NCBI RefSeq assembly: GCF_020884795.1
Contig: NZ_BBZF01000020.1
Location: forward strand, 1-40,332
Origin: Micromonospora okii
Lineage (GTDB): Bacteria; Actinomycetota; Actinomycetes; Mycobacteriales; Micromonosporaceae
DNA length: 40,332 nt
Direction: 5' to 3'
The notes beneath the pieces are model-generated. The model had not been told where the DNA came from and made no database searches. It saw nothing but the letters and a program-made list of their open reading frames with translations. Both the position numbers and the translations under genes were made by a program. Below, piece by piece: positions 23,628 through 31,929 of this stretch (positions are counted from its first letter, which is position 1; each line of letters opens with the position of its first letter).

Positions 23628-23644
23628 CCTATTAAAGCGATAGG
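23628..23644. promoter_or_regulatory. Putative sulfur-regulon operator ahead of the leader peptide
   Basis: CCTAT-TAAAGCG-ATAGG has perfect 5-bp arms and a 7-bp spacer, the same layout as 17173-17189. It is the only AT-rich island in the gap between the leader peptide and the ABC exporter, so it probably overlaps the promoter of the leader-small protein-YeiH transcript. Confidence 0.58.
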
Positions 23645-23663
23645 ATTACAAGGGTGAGCCCGG

Positions 23664-25670
23664 TCAGCGGGGGGACGAGGCCGCGTCGACCCCGGCCTCG
23701 GCGACGTAACCGCTGGCCTGGAGGCGGAACAACTCCTGGTAGAGCCCCTCGGCGGCGATCAACTCGTCGTGCGTGCCGTGCTGGACCAGCCGGCCACGCT
23801 CCATGACGAAGATCTGGTCGGCGTGCCGGACGTTGGCCAGCCGGTGGGTGATCAACACGACCGCCCGGTCCGGGCGGCGGCGCAGGTGCTGGAAGAGGGC
23901 GTGTTCGGCCCGGGCGTCCAGCGCCGCCGACGGCTCGTCGCAGATGAGCAGCGCGGCGTCCCGGTAGAGCCCCCGGGCGGCGACGAGGCGCTGCCACTGG
24001 CCGCCGGAGAGGTCGTGGCCGTCCTTGAACTCGCGGTCGAGCAGGGTGTCGTACCCGAACGGGAGGTCCATGATCATGTCGTGGGCGGCGGCGGCCCGGG
24101 CGGCGCCCTCCACACTGGGCCCCCGGTGCCCGGCGCCCCGGTCGTGCCGGCCGATGCGGATGTTCTGGCCGGCGGTGAAGGGGAACCTCCACCAGTCCTG
24201 GGTGAGCACCGCGACGTGCGCGCCCGCCTGGCGGGGGTCGAGGTCGGCGGTGTCCACGCCGTCCCAGCGGATCACCCCGTCCGTGGGCCGGTACAGGCCG
24301 GCGATCAGCTTGGCCAGCGTGGTCTTGCCCGAGCCGTTCTCACCGACCAGCGCGACCACCTGCCCCCGGCGCACGGTCAGGCTTACCCGGTCGACGGCCG
24401 GCGAGTCCGTGTCCGGGTAGCGGAGGCTGACCCCGTCCAGCTCGATGGTGTCGACGCCGTCGGCGGGAAGGTCGCCGCGCGGGGCGACCCGGCCGCGCGC
24501 CCGGTCCAGGAAGTCCCGGTAGTCCTGGTAGTAGAGCGCGTCCTCGTAGAGCGAGTTCGTGGCGAAGACGGCCATCCCAAGGCCGGACCGCGCCGTCTGG
24601 AGGGCGATGAGCGCGGTCACGGCGGCGGCGAGCGCCACCACGCCGGTCAGCAGCAGGCCGGCGAGGACGACGTACACGCCGAAGGTGGCCAGGCCCGCCG
24701 CGGAGGTGCCGAGCACCCGGGTCCGGGTCTGGGCGCGGACCAGGCGCAGGTCGGCGCGCGTCTCGGTGGCCATCATCCGCCGGTACTCGCCGAGCAGGAA
24801 GTCCCGCATCTGGTACGCCCGGATCTCGGCGGCGGTGTGCCGGTTGGCCATCAGGTTGGCCAGCATCCACATCCGGCGACGCCGGTTGATCCGGGCGAGC
24901 ATGGCCAGGTACTGCCGGCGTGCGATCTTCACCGCCGTGGCGGCCTCGGGGAGCGCGGCGAGCAGCAGGCACGGCAGCAGCAGCGGCTGGATCACGGTGA
25001 CGGCCGCGGCGGTCGCGAGCACCCCGACCACGCCGGTGAGCAGGTTGACGGTGTGGTCGACGATCCCGGCCGCCTCGGTCACCCCACGCTCGCGGGCCCG
25101 GTCCATCTCCTCGGCGAACCCGGCGTCGTCGAAGGCCGCCAGGTCCACGGCGGTGGTGGCCTCGAAGAGCCGCAGCTCGACCGCGTAGTTGATCTGGGGG
25201 GTGAGGCGGGCCTGGGCCCAACCGGCGGCGATGGTCAGCCCGCCCCGGGCCAGCACGGCGGCGGCGGCGAGCGCCAGCGCCGGCAGGGCCGCCCGGATCC
25301 GGTCCGGCGTGGGGCCGGCGGCGAACAGCTCGCGCAGCACCCCCGTGGTGGCCAGCAGGCCCAGGGTGGTCAGCACGCCGGCGGCGATGTTCAGCCCGAG
25401 GGAGGCGGCGGTGTCCCGGCGGCTGGTCGCCCAGGCCAGGGCGACCGCCTCGTGGACCAGCCGGGGCAGCCGGCGGGCCACCGCCCAGAAGCTGGTGTGG
25501 GCGAACTCGTGGGCGTGGTGCATCCACGCCCGGTCCTCCAGTTCCGGCAGCACCGACGCCCCGTCGTCGTCCGGGCCGGTGACAGGCGGCGGGGAGCCTC
25601 CGGGGTCGGCGGGCTGGTCGGCGTCGGGTGATCGGCGTGGGCGGACGGCTCTCTCCACGGCCCCCTCCAA
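23664..25670 (-). CDS. ABC exporter, fused permease-ATPase
   Basis: A 668-residue half-transporter with a polar N-terminal extension of about 85 residues. The membrane region (about 90-390) includes ASLGLNIAAGVLTTLGLLAT and GVYVVLAGLLLTGVVALAAA. The ATPase domain has Walker A GENGSGKTT (about 441), Q-loop VLTQDWWRFPFTAGQN, signature LSGGQWQRLVAARGLY (about 550), Walker B ALLICDEPSAALD and switch His in VLITHRLANV. The C-terminus ends QLFRLQASGYVAEAG in general form (YQELFRLQASGYVAEAG). This type, with the DWWRF Q-loop, is common in actinobacterial peptide, antibiotic and lanthipeptide clusters. It stands alone here, 12 kb from the lanthipeptide synthetase and on the opposite strand, so export of that peptide is possible but unsupported. 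The start may lie further downstream, since the first 40 residues are Pro/Asp-rich. Confidence 0.88.
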   Translation of the reverse strand: MEGAVERAVRPRRSPDADQPADPGGSPPPVTGPDDDGASVLPELEDRAWMHHAHEFAHTSFWAVARRLPRLVHEAVALAWATSRRDTAASLGLNIAAGVLTTLGLLATTGVLRELFAAGPTPDRIRAALPALALAAAAVLARGGLTIAAGWAQARLTPQINYAVELRLFEATTAVDLAAFDDAGFAEEMDRARERGVTEAAGIVDHTVNLLTGVVGVLATAAAVTVIQPLLLPCLLLAALPEAATAVKIARRQYLAMLARINRRRRMWMLANLMANRHTAAEIRAYQMRDFLLGEYRRMMATETRADLRLVRAQTRTRVLGTSAAGLATFGVYVVLAGLLLTGVVALAAAVTALIALQTARSGLGMAVFATNSLYEDALYYQDYRDFLDRARGRVAPRGDLPADGVDTIELDGVSLRYPDTDSPAVDRVSLTVRRGQVVALVGENGSGKTTLAKLIAGLYRPTDGVIRWDGVDTADLDPRQAGAHVAVLTQDWWRFPFTAGQNIRIGRHDRGAGHRGPSVEGAARAAAAHDMIMDLPFGYDTLLDREFKDGHDLSGGQWQRLVAARGLYRDAALLICDEPSAALDARAEHALFQHLRRRPDRAVVLITHRLANVRHADQIFVMERGRLVQHGTHDELIAAEGLYQELFRLQASGYVAEAGVDAASSPR

Positions 25671-25790
25671 AGGGGAAACGCCGCCGCGACCGGCGGCGGA
25701 GCGGCAACCACGGGGAGCCTACTGTGCGTCACGTCACCGTGTCCGCTCGTCATCGGCGTGTCGGGGCCGTGCCGTCCACCGGGTCGCCCG

Positions 25791-25836
25791 GACGTCCCGG
25801 CCGGCGCGGCGCGGGTGCCGCGCCGGCCGGGACGTC
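25791..25836. terminator. Terminator of the aminopeptidase gene, 20-bp perfect stem
   Basis: GACGTCCCGGCCGGCGCGGC (25791-25810) pairs perfectly with 25817-25836 across a 6-nt loop (GCGGGT). It lies 19 bp beyond the stop of the minus-strand peptidase gene and separates it from the ABC exporter downstream. Confidence 0.85.
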
Positions 25837-25855
25837 GTGGATTCGCCTGCTCGGC

Positions 25856-27628
25856 TCAGCTCGCGGTGAGGGTCACGTCGTCGATGACGAAGCTGGTCTG
25901 CAGGGAGGCGTCCTCGACGCCGGTGAACTTGAGGGTGACGGTCTGCCCGGCGTACGCGGCGGCGTCGAAGGTGCGCTGCACGTAGCCGGTGGCCTTGTTC
26001 AGGTTCGAGTACGTCGCCAGCGTGGTGCTGCCGACCTGGACGGTCAGCTTGTCGTACGCCGCGGACGTGGTGGTCTCGGCGGTGTTGACGTGCAGCCAGA
26101 ACGACAGGGTGTACGTGGCGCAGCCGGCCGGGACGGTCAGCGACTGGGACAGCGTCTGGGTGTTGGTGCTGCCGACACCGTTCAGCCACGCCTTGTAGGA
26201 GCCGGTGCGGGCAGGCTGGCTGGCGATGTTGGTGATCACGCCGCTGGTCGCCGTCCACGGCGAGGTGCCGCTCTCGAAGCTGGAGTTGCCGACCACCTGG
26301 CCGCCGGTGCAGCCGGTGCCGCCGTCGGTGACCACGAGGCTGTAGCTGGCGGTGCGGGTCGCCGCCGAGCCGGTGCCGGTGACCGTGATCGTGTAAGTGC
26401 CGGTGGCCGCCGTCGAGGAGGCGGTGACGGTCATCGTGGACGAGCCACCGGAGGTGACCGATGAGGGACTGAACGACACGGTCACCCCACTGGGCGCGCC
26501 GGAGGCGGACAGCGCGACGCTCTGGGCGCTGCCGGAGGTGGTGGCGGTCAGCACGGTGGCGGTGCCGGAGGCGCCCAGGGCGACGCTGCCGGAGGCCGGG
26601 CTCACCGAGACGGAGAAGTCGTTGGTCGGGGTCCCGGCGCCCACGGCGAGGTTCCAGAGCGCGTACGCGATGCCGTCGGCGGCGCGGTCCAGCCCGGTCG
26701 CGCCGATGTTGCTGGTGGTGTCGCAGGCCCGGTGGTAGCAGGGGTCGTACGAGGCGCTGGCGGTGCCGCCCCACTTGGCGGCCTGGGCGGTGGTCTTACG
26801 GGCGCTCGCACCCAGCGCGTAGCCCGAGGTCGGGATGCCGGCCTGCTGGAACGAGTAGTCGTCGGAGCGGCCCTGGCCCTCGACGTTCTCCTCCGGGGCC
26901 AGCCCCAGGGAGTCCCAGTACGCCTTCAGCGGGGCGGCCGTGGTGGAGGTGAGCCGGTTGATGAAGTAGCCGCCGTTGGTGGAGCCGACCATGTCGAAGT
27001 TGTAGTACCCCTTGATGTAGCCCCGCTGCGTGGCGCTCAGCGAGTTCACGTAGTGCTTCGAGCCCTGCAGCCCCTGCTCCTCGCCGTTCCACCAGGCGAA
27101 CCGGACCCGCTTGGTCACGGTCGGGTTCTGCTGCGCCAGCACCAGGGCGTTCTCCAGCAGCGCGGCGGAGCCGGAGCCGTTGTCGTTGATGCCGGGGCCG
27201 GCGGCGACGCCGTCGAGGTGCGCGCCGAACATGACCACCTGGTCGGCGGGGCCGCCGGGCCACTCGGCGATCACGTTGTTGCCCGGGTAGGTGCAGGTCG
27301 TGCAGTTCTGCTCGGTCACCGTGTAGCCGGCGGCCTGAAGCTTGCCCTTCACGTAGTTGACGGAGGCCGTGTAGCCGGCGGAGCCGGCGCGGCGGTTGCC
27401 CCCGTTGCTGGTGGCGATGCTCTGAAGCTGGTTCAGGTGCGCCTGGACGTTGGTCACGGAGATGTTCGGGGCGGCCAGCGCGGCGGCGGCCGGGGCGGGG
27501 ACCGGGGCGGGTGCGGCGGCGGCCGGGGCGGAGGCCGGGGCGGCTGCGGCCGGCACCGTCGCCGTCGCGGCTGTCAGCGCGACGGCGGCGGCGAGCGCGA
27601 GGCCCGCGGTCCGGGTGGTGCGTCTCAT
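25856..27628 (-). CDS. Secreted M28 family zinc aminopeptidase (SGAP-like) with C-terminal accessory domains
   Basis: A protein of 590 residues from ATG 27628 (preceded by CGAGGAGCACCC). A Sec signal peptide (TAGLALAAAVALTAATATVP) is followed by an Ala/Pro linker. The catalytic domain (about residues 55-335) resembles Streptomyces griseus aminopeptidase S. Zinc-site motifs are MFGAHLDGV (His), GINDNGSGSA (Asp), WWNGEEQGLQGSKHYV (catalytic Glu pair), NFDMVGS (Asp) and YDPCYHRACDT (His). Cys pairs NCTTC and PCYHRAC may form disulfides. A Ser/Thr-rich Ig-like domain (NDFSVSVSPASGSVALGASG, about 338-430) and a beta-sandwich domain (about 439-590, VVGNSSFESGTSPW to VIDDVTLTAS) follow. It trims N-terminal residues from extracellular peptides. 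The accessory domains probably bind polymer or keep the protease on the cell surface. Confidence 0.92.
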   Translation of the reverse strand: MRRTTRTAGLALAAAVALTAATATVPAAAAPASAPAAAAPAPVPAPAAAALAAPNISVTNVQAHLNQLQSIATSNGGNRRAGSAGYTASVNYVKGKLQAAGYTVTEQNCTTCTYPGNNVIAEWPGGPADQVVMFGAHLDGVAAGPGINDNGSGSAALLENALVLAQQNPTVTKRVRFAWWNGEEQGLQGSKHYVNSLSATQRGYIKGYYNFDMVGSTNGGYFINRLTSTTAAPLKAYWDSLGLAPEENVEGQGRSDDYSFQQAGIPTSGYALGASARKTTAQAAKWGGTASASYDPCYHRACDTTSNIGATGLDRAADGIAYALWNLAVGAGTPTNDFSVSVSPASGSVALGASGTATVLTATTSGSAQSVALSASGAPSGVTVSFSPSSVTSGGSSTMTVTASSTAATGTYTITVTGTGSAATRTASYSLVVTDGGTGCTGGQVVGNSSFESGTSPWTATSGVITNIASQPARTGSYKAWLNGVGSTNTQTLSQSLTVPAGCATYTLSFWLHVNTAETTTSAAYDKLTVQVGSTTLATYSNLNKATGYVQRTFDAAAYAGQTVTLKFTGVEDASLQTSFVIDDVTLTAS

Positions 27629-27801
27629 GGGTGCTCCTCGGTGCAGGTAGGGGGTGTCGTGCACCTGGCCGTGACCGGGCCCGTGGGCCCGGCGGCGTCG
27701 GGGGGACGCCGCGTGTTCGTTCCAGGGAAGCAAACACTGACATGCGTCTATCTCGTGGTCAACATTCGTTAAGGTCGAACTACCGAGCCACTCCCCCGAC
27801 C

Positions 27802-27842
27802 CCCGCCCCGCCGCGTCGGTCGCCGACCGGCGGCGGGGCGGG
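27802..27842. terminator. Terminator of the SWIM/VWA/MoxR/DUF5682 operon
   Basis: CCCGCCCCGCCGC (27802-27814) pairs exactly with 27830-27842, and inside it GTCGG pairs with CCGAC. It lies 45 bp past the DUF5682 stop. The remaining gap to the peptidase start (27629-27801) holds an AT-richer patch (27751-27780) likely to be the peptidase promoter region; no gene is seen. Confidence 0.75.
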
Positions 27843-27886
27843 GACCGACACGGCGCGGGCCGGTCACCGGGGGCCGGCGCGGGTGG

Positions 27887-30808
27887 TCAGCCCGCCGGGG
27901 CGAGCGAGGGTGCGACCGTCGTCGCCGTGCCGGGATGCGCGTCGAGCAGGGTCGCGACCGCCGTTGCCGGGTCGGGGTGCGCGGCGAGCAGCGCGGCGAC
28001 CGCCGGATCGGCCGGCGACGCCGCCCCGGCCGCCGGCTCGCCGAGACGCCACCGACCGGCGCAGCCGAGCAGCTCGGCCACGGCGTCGCAGGTCGCCGGG
28101 GCGTCGGCGAGCAGGTCGAGCACCGGCCCGGCCGCGACGGCGGGCGGCGCGGCGGCGGCCGGCGACGGGGCGGGGCGGGCCGCCCACGGCGGCACCCAGG
28201 CGTCCAGGGCGGGCAGGGCGGCGGGGAACGTCCGCCCGGCCTCGCGCACCAGGAGCGGCACCAGCTCGCCGGCCTGCTCGCGCAGCGTCGTGACCAGTGT
28301 CGGCAGCCAGGGCAGCAGCACCCGGTCGGGCAGCCGGGCGAAGGCCGTCGAGACGACCTCGACCACGAAGGGCGTCAGGCCGGGCACCGGGTCGAGGGCC
28401 TGGACGTACCCGCTGAGGTACTGCGGGAACGCCGGCACCACCAGCGGGTTGGCCAGCAGCTCGACGGTGCGGGCCCGCAGCTCGGCCAGGGGCAGCAGGC
28501 CGAGCTGGTGCTGGGCGGCCCAGTGCAGCGCCACCCGGGCCGGCGCCTCCGGGCGGGACTGCCGGACGGCCAGTTCGAGCTGGGCCCGGTCGCAGCCGAG
28601 CGCCAGCGCGAAGCTCTCCATGCCGAACAGGAAGCCGAGCGTCGCCGCGACCTGCCCCACGCCCGCCTCCGGGTCGACGAAGGCGGTGGGCAGCAGGGTG
28701 CAGTAGTGGGCGTACCCGGTGGTGACGAACGCCTGGCACCACGCCGGCAGGGTCGGCTCGGTGGCCCGGTAGTGGGCCAGCAGCCGGCGCATCCGGCGCA
28801 GCACCTCGGGCGCGTCGTCGACGGTCCGCTCGGCGGCGAGCAGCTCCACGGCCCGCGCGCCCAGCTCCTCGACGAGGCGGCGGCCGTCGAGCAGCAGGAG
28901 CGCGTCCTCGACCGCCTCCAGGGCCACCGCCGCGGTGGCCCTGGGCCCCCACGCCCGGCGGCGCAGCCGCTGTTCGAGGACCTGCTCGGCGGTCACCCCC
29001 TCGTAGCCCAGCTCGATCAGCGACCGCTGGTGCCGGCCGAGCGCGAGGTCCCAGCTCTCCTGCGTCGGCCGCTCCCCCAGCCGGCGCTGGCCCATGATGG
29101 GGCGGACCGCGTCGCCGGGCAGCAGGTGGCGCAGCCGCCACAGCAGGTCCGAGCAGGGTGCGAGGGCCGGTTCGGCGGGCAGGTCGAGCAGGGCCCGCTG
29201 GATGGTGCGCCTGCCCAGGTCGAGCCCGAGCGGGGCGAGCCGGTCGAGCACGTCGCGGGCCAGCGGCGGCAGGGACTCGTAGCCGACCTGGCCGATCCGG
29301 TCGCCGCCGAGCAGGATCTCGCAGAGCCGGCGGACGTCCCGCCGGCCGGGCACCGTGTCCTTCTCGATGCAGGTCACGGCCGCGTCGGCGAAGTCGTACG
29401 GGGTCGGGCGGGCCCGGTTGCGCAGCCCGGCGAGCAGGATCGACGTCTCGAACACGGCGATCGCGTCCGCCGTGCTGGCCAGGTAACCGTTGCGGCGGGC
29501 CAGCCGGACGATGTCCACGCACCAGCCGCGCAGCTCCGCCTCGTCGAGGTCGTCGAGGACCGGCGGCCGTGCCAGGAAGCCCGACAGCCGGTCGGTGACC
29601 GGCCCGTCGGCGACCGCGACCGGGGCGGCCCCGCGGCCCCTGCCCTTCGCCGGCCTGCCGCCGGCCTGCCCGGCGAGCCGGAACGGGGTCACCCCCGAAC
29701 GGGACACGGCCTTGGCCCAGGTGGCGGCGGCGATGGAGACCGAGCCGGGGGCCAGCCCGAACTGCGCCTCGATGGCCGACTGGCTGGACGGGATCAGCCC
29801 GTACAGCCAGCGGGTGCCGGTGCGGGGGCTGATCTCGTACGGGGCCGCGTCGGGGCCGGTGCCGAACTGCTCCACCGGGCTCGCGGCGTGGAACGCCCCG
29901 CAGACGTACAGGCAGTCGGCCGGGTCGGCGCCGGAGGCGGCGAGGTGCTCGCGCATCCGGGTCCACATGTAGCGCTCGCGCTCCTCGTCACGGTCGAGGC
30001 GTGCGGCGTCGGCCGGGCGCAGCCGCCGGAACAGGCTGCCGATCAACACCATCACCTGCCGGTAGGTGTCGTGGTCGGCGCCGACGAGGGGCTGCTCGAC
30101 GTACTGGTCCCACCACTCCGACCAGTGCCGCACCTTGCCGTGGTGCAGCAGGTACGCCTCCAACTCGGCGAAGCGGGGCCGCAGGTCGCCGATCTCCACG
30201 CCCACGGCGTCGCCGTGCAGCGCGGCCTCCTCCTCGTGCTCCGGCGACGCCTCCCCCGGCGTGCCGTCGGCGGGGGCCGCGTCCCCGGCGGCCGGGTCGC
30301 GGGGCGACCACTGGAAGACGTGGTCGACCGAGCGGTCCACCAGCACCAGCTCCACGCCGGGGGTCTCCAGCGCGTACGCGATCGCCTGGTACTCCGCCGA
30401 CGCCTCGGTGATCGGGGCGACGACGCTCAGCGGCGCCCAGTCGGCGGGGAAGCCGTCGAGCTTCGAGGCGAACGCCTGCACCGCCACCGGCAGCCGGCAG
30501 TTGCGCAGCTCGTCGAGCAGGGGCCGCAGGTCCTCGCAGAGCTCCAGATAGATCACCTTCGGCCGCTTGGCGCGCAGCCGGCGCACCATCGCCAGCGCGG
30601 AGGCCGGCGAGTGGTGGCAGACGGGGAAGATCTCCAGCCGCTCGCCGAGCGCCCGGTCGACGTCGTCTACCAGGCCGGTGAGGATGCCGGCGAGCGCGTC
30701 CGGGCCGCCGGCGAACGCCTCGGCGGCGTCGGTGAGCTGCTCGCGCAGCCCCCGGAACGCCCCGGCGCCGACGGCCGGCGGGCCGGTCACCGTCGTCGGG
30801 TCCGTCAT
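27887..30808 (-). CDS. DUF5682 family protein
   Basis: A 973-residue cytoplasmic protein, last of the five-gene operon; ATG 30808 overlaps the MoxR stop (ATGA). The N-terminal third carries the DUF5682 signature: LEIFPVCHHSPASALAMVRR, PKVIYLELCEDLRPLL and, later, DCLYVCGAFHAASPVEQF. The H-H-S-P-A and C-G-x-x-H elements recall TraB/ChaN-like folds, so a catalytic role is conceivable. The middle and C-terminal parts are helical, with LRGWCVDIVRLARRNGYLAS, YDFADAAVTCIEKDTVPGRR, RRAWGPRATAAVALEAVEDA and YAHYCTLLPTAFVDPEAGVG. The last 110 residues are Ala/Pro-rich and probably disordered. E. coli YehM appears, from memory, to be the equivalent in yehLMPQ. Biochemical function is unknown. Confidence 0.85.
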   Translation of the reverse strand: MTDPTTVTGPPAVGAGAFRGLREQLTDAAEAFAGGPDALAGILTGLVDDVDRALGERLEIFPVCHHSPASALAMVRRLRAKRPKVIYLELCEDLRPLLDELRNCRLPVAVQAFASKLDGFPADWAPLSVVAPITEASAEYQAIAYALETPGVELVLVDRSVDHVFQWSPRDPAAGDAAPADGTPGEASPEHEEEAALHGDAVGVEIGDLRPRFAELEAYLLHHGKVRHWSEWWDQYVEQPLVGADHDTYRQVMVLIGSLFRRLRPADAARLDRDEERERYMWTRMREHLAASGADPADCLYVCGAFHAASPVEQFGTGPDAAPYEISPRTGTRWLYGLIPSSQSAIEAQFGLAPGSVSIAAATWAKAVSRSGVTPFRLAGQAGGRPAKGRGRGAAPVAVADGPVTDRLSGFLARPPVLDDLDEAELRGWCVDIVRLARRNGYLASTADAIAVFETSILLAGLRNRARPTPYDFADAAVTCIEKDTVPGRRDVRRLCEILLGGDRIGQVGYESLPPLARDVLDRLAPLGLDLGRRTIQRALLDLPAEPALAPCSDLLWRLRHLLPGDAVRPIMGQRRLGERPTQESWDLALGRHQRSLIELGYEGVTAEQVLEQRLRRRAWGPRATAAVALEAVEDALLLLDGRRLVEELGARAVELLAAERTVDDAPEVLRRMRRLLAHYRATEPTLPAWCQAFVTTGYAHYCTLLPTAFVDPEAGVGQVAATLGFLFGMESFALALGCDRAQLELAVRQSRPEAPARVALHWAAQHQLGLLPLAELRARTVELLANPLVVPAFPQYLSGYVQALDPVPGLTPFVVEVVSTAFARLPDRVLLPWLPTLVTTLREQAGELVPLLVREAGRTFPAALPALDAWVPPWAARPAPSPAAAAPPAVAAGPVLDLLADAPATCDAVAELLGCAGRWRLGEPAAGAASPADPAVAALLAAHPDPATAVATLLDAHPGTATTVAPSLAPAG

Positions 30809-31917
30809 GACAGCGTGGCGATCGCCTGGCGACCGCCGTCGAGGAAGCCCTCCCACGCGCCGCCGTCGGCCTTGGCCCGGGGCTCCACGACGCCGTGCAG
30901 GTACTTGTTGAGGATGGCCAGGTCCTCCGGGCTGCGCCGGGCCAGCGAGCCGACCAGCGAGCCGGCGAGGGTCTCGGCGCGCAGGGCCCGGTCGCCGAAG
31001 AACTGGCTGTGCAGGATCGCGTCCTCCAGCACGCCGATCTGCTCGGCGGTGGAGAGCGCCGACTCCAGCTTCTCGTCGTCGCTGGTCGCCGACGCGGCGG
31101 CGGCGCGCAGGTCGGCGAAGCTCTGCAGCAGGATGTCCAGCAGGGTGGGCGGGACGTCCAGCTCGATGCGGTGCCGGCGCAGCAGCTCCTCGGTGCGGAA
31201 CCGGACGATCTCCGCCTCGCTGCGCTTGTTCGTCACCACGGGGATGCGGACGAAGTTGAAGCGCCGCTTCAGCGCCGAGGAGAGGTCGTTGACGCCCCGG
31301 TCGCGGCTGTTCGCGGTGGCGATGATGGAGAATCCGGGCTTGGCGAAGACGATGTTGTCGTCGTCCAGCTCGGGGATCGAGACGTACTTCTCGGACAGGA
31401 TGGAGATCAGCGCGTCCTGCACGTCGCTGGTGGAGCGGGTCAGCTCCTCGAAGCGGCCGATCACGCCCTGCTCCATCGCCGTCATGATCGGCGAGGGGAT
31501 CAGCGACTGCCGGGACTGCCCCTTGGCGATGACCATGGAGACGTTCCACGAGTACTTGATGTGGTCCTCGGTGGTGCCGGCGGTGCCCTGCACCACGAGG
31601 GTGGAGTTGCCGCAGATCGCGGCGGCGAGCAGCTCGGCCAGCCAGCTCTTGCCGGTGCCCGGGTCGCCGATGAGCAGCAGGCCCCGGTCGGAGGCGAGGG
31701 TGACGATGGCGCGTTCGACGAAGCTGCGGTCGCCGAACCACTTCTGGGCGACCTCCCGGTCGAGCCCGTCGGCCCGCTCCGAGCCGAGGACGAACAGCCG
31801 CACCATCCGGGGGCTCAGCCGCCAGGAGAACGGCTTCGGGTCGGTGTCGACCGACTCCAGCCAGGCCAGCTCCTCGGCGAACTTGACCTCGGCGGGGGCG
31901 CGCAACATCTCGGACAT
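30805..31917 (-). CDS. MoxR-type AAA+ ATPase
   Basis: A 370-residue ATPase. Walker A is GDPGTGKSW (residues 84-92). The Walker B region reads QGVIGRFEELTRSTSDVQDA, with Glu-Glu in place of the usual Asp-Glu. Sensor 1 is SIIATANSRDRGVNDLS, and the arginine finger region is SSALKRRFNFVRIP. This is the form usual for the YehL branch of MoxR ATPases. MoxR proteins act with VWA partners as metal- or complex-maturing chaperones; a VWA gene lies 12 bp upstream and a DUF5682 gene is translationally coupled downstream. ATG 31917 follows AGGAGACCCCTGAC. Confidence 0.92.
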   Translation of the reverse strand: MSEMLRAPAEVKFAEELAWLESVDTDPKPFSWRLSPRMVRLFVLGSERADGLDREVAQKWFGDRSFVERAIVTLASDRGLLLIGDPGTGKSWLAELLAAAICGNSTLVVQGTAGTTEDHIKYSWNVSMVIAKGQSRQSLIPSPIMTAMEQGVIGRFEELTRSTSDVQDALISILSEKYVSIPELDDDNIVFAKPGFSIIATANSRDRGVNDLSSALKRRFNFVRIPVVTNKRSEAEIVRFRTEELLRRHRIELDVPPTLLDILLQSFADLRAAAASATSDDEKLESALSTAEQIGVLEDAILHSQFFGDRALRAETLAGSLVGSLARRSPEDLAILNKYLHGVVEPRAKADGGAWEGFLDGGRQAIATLS

Positions 31918-31929
31918 GTCAGGGGTCTC

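Noticed and set aside
23664..25670. ABC exporter as the transporter of the lanthipeptide
   Set aside because: It is 12 kb away on the other strand, with unrelated operons between; the real transporter is more likely just beyond the right edge.
27629..27733. N-terminal extension of the M28 peptidase
   Set aside because: It would put 35 Arg/His-rich residues before a standard signal peptide; ATG 27628 has a good RBS and directly starts the signal sequence.
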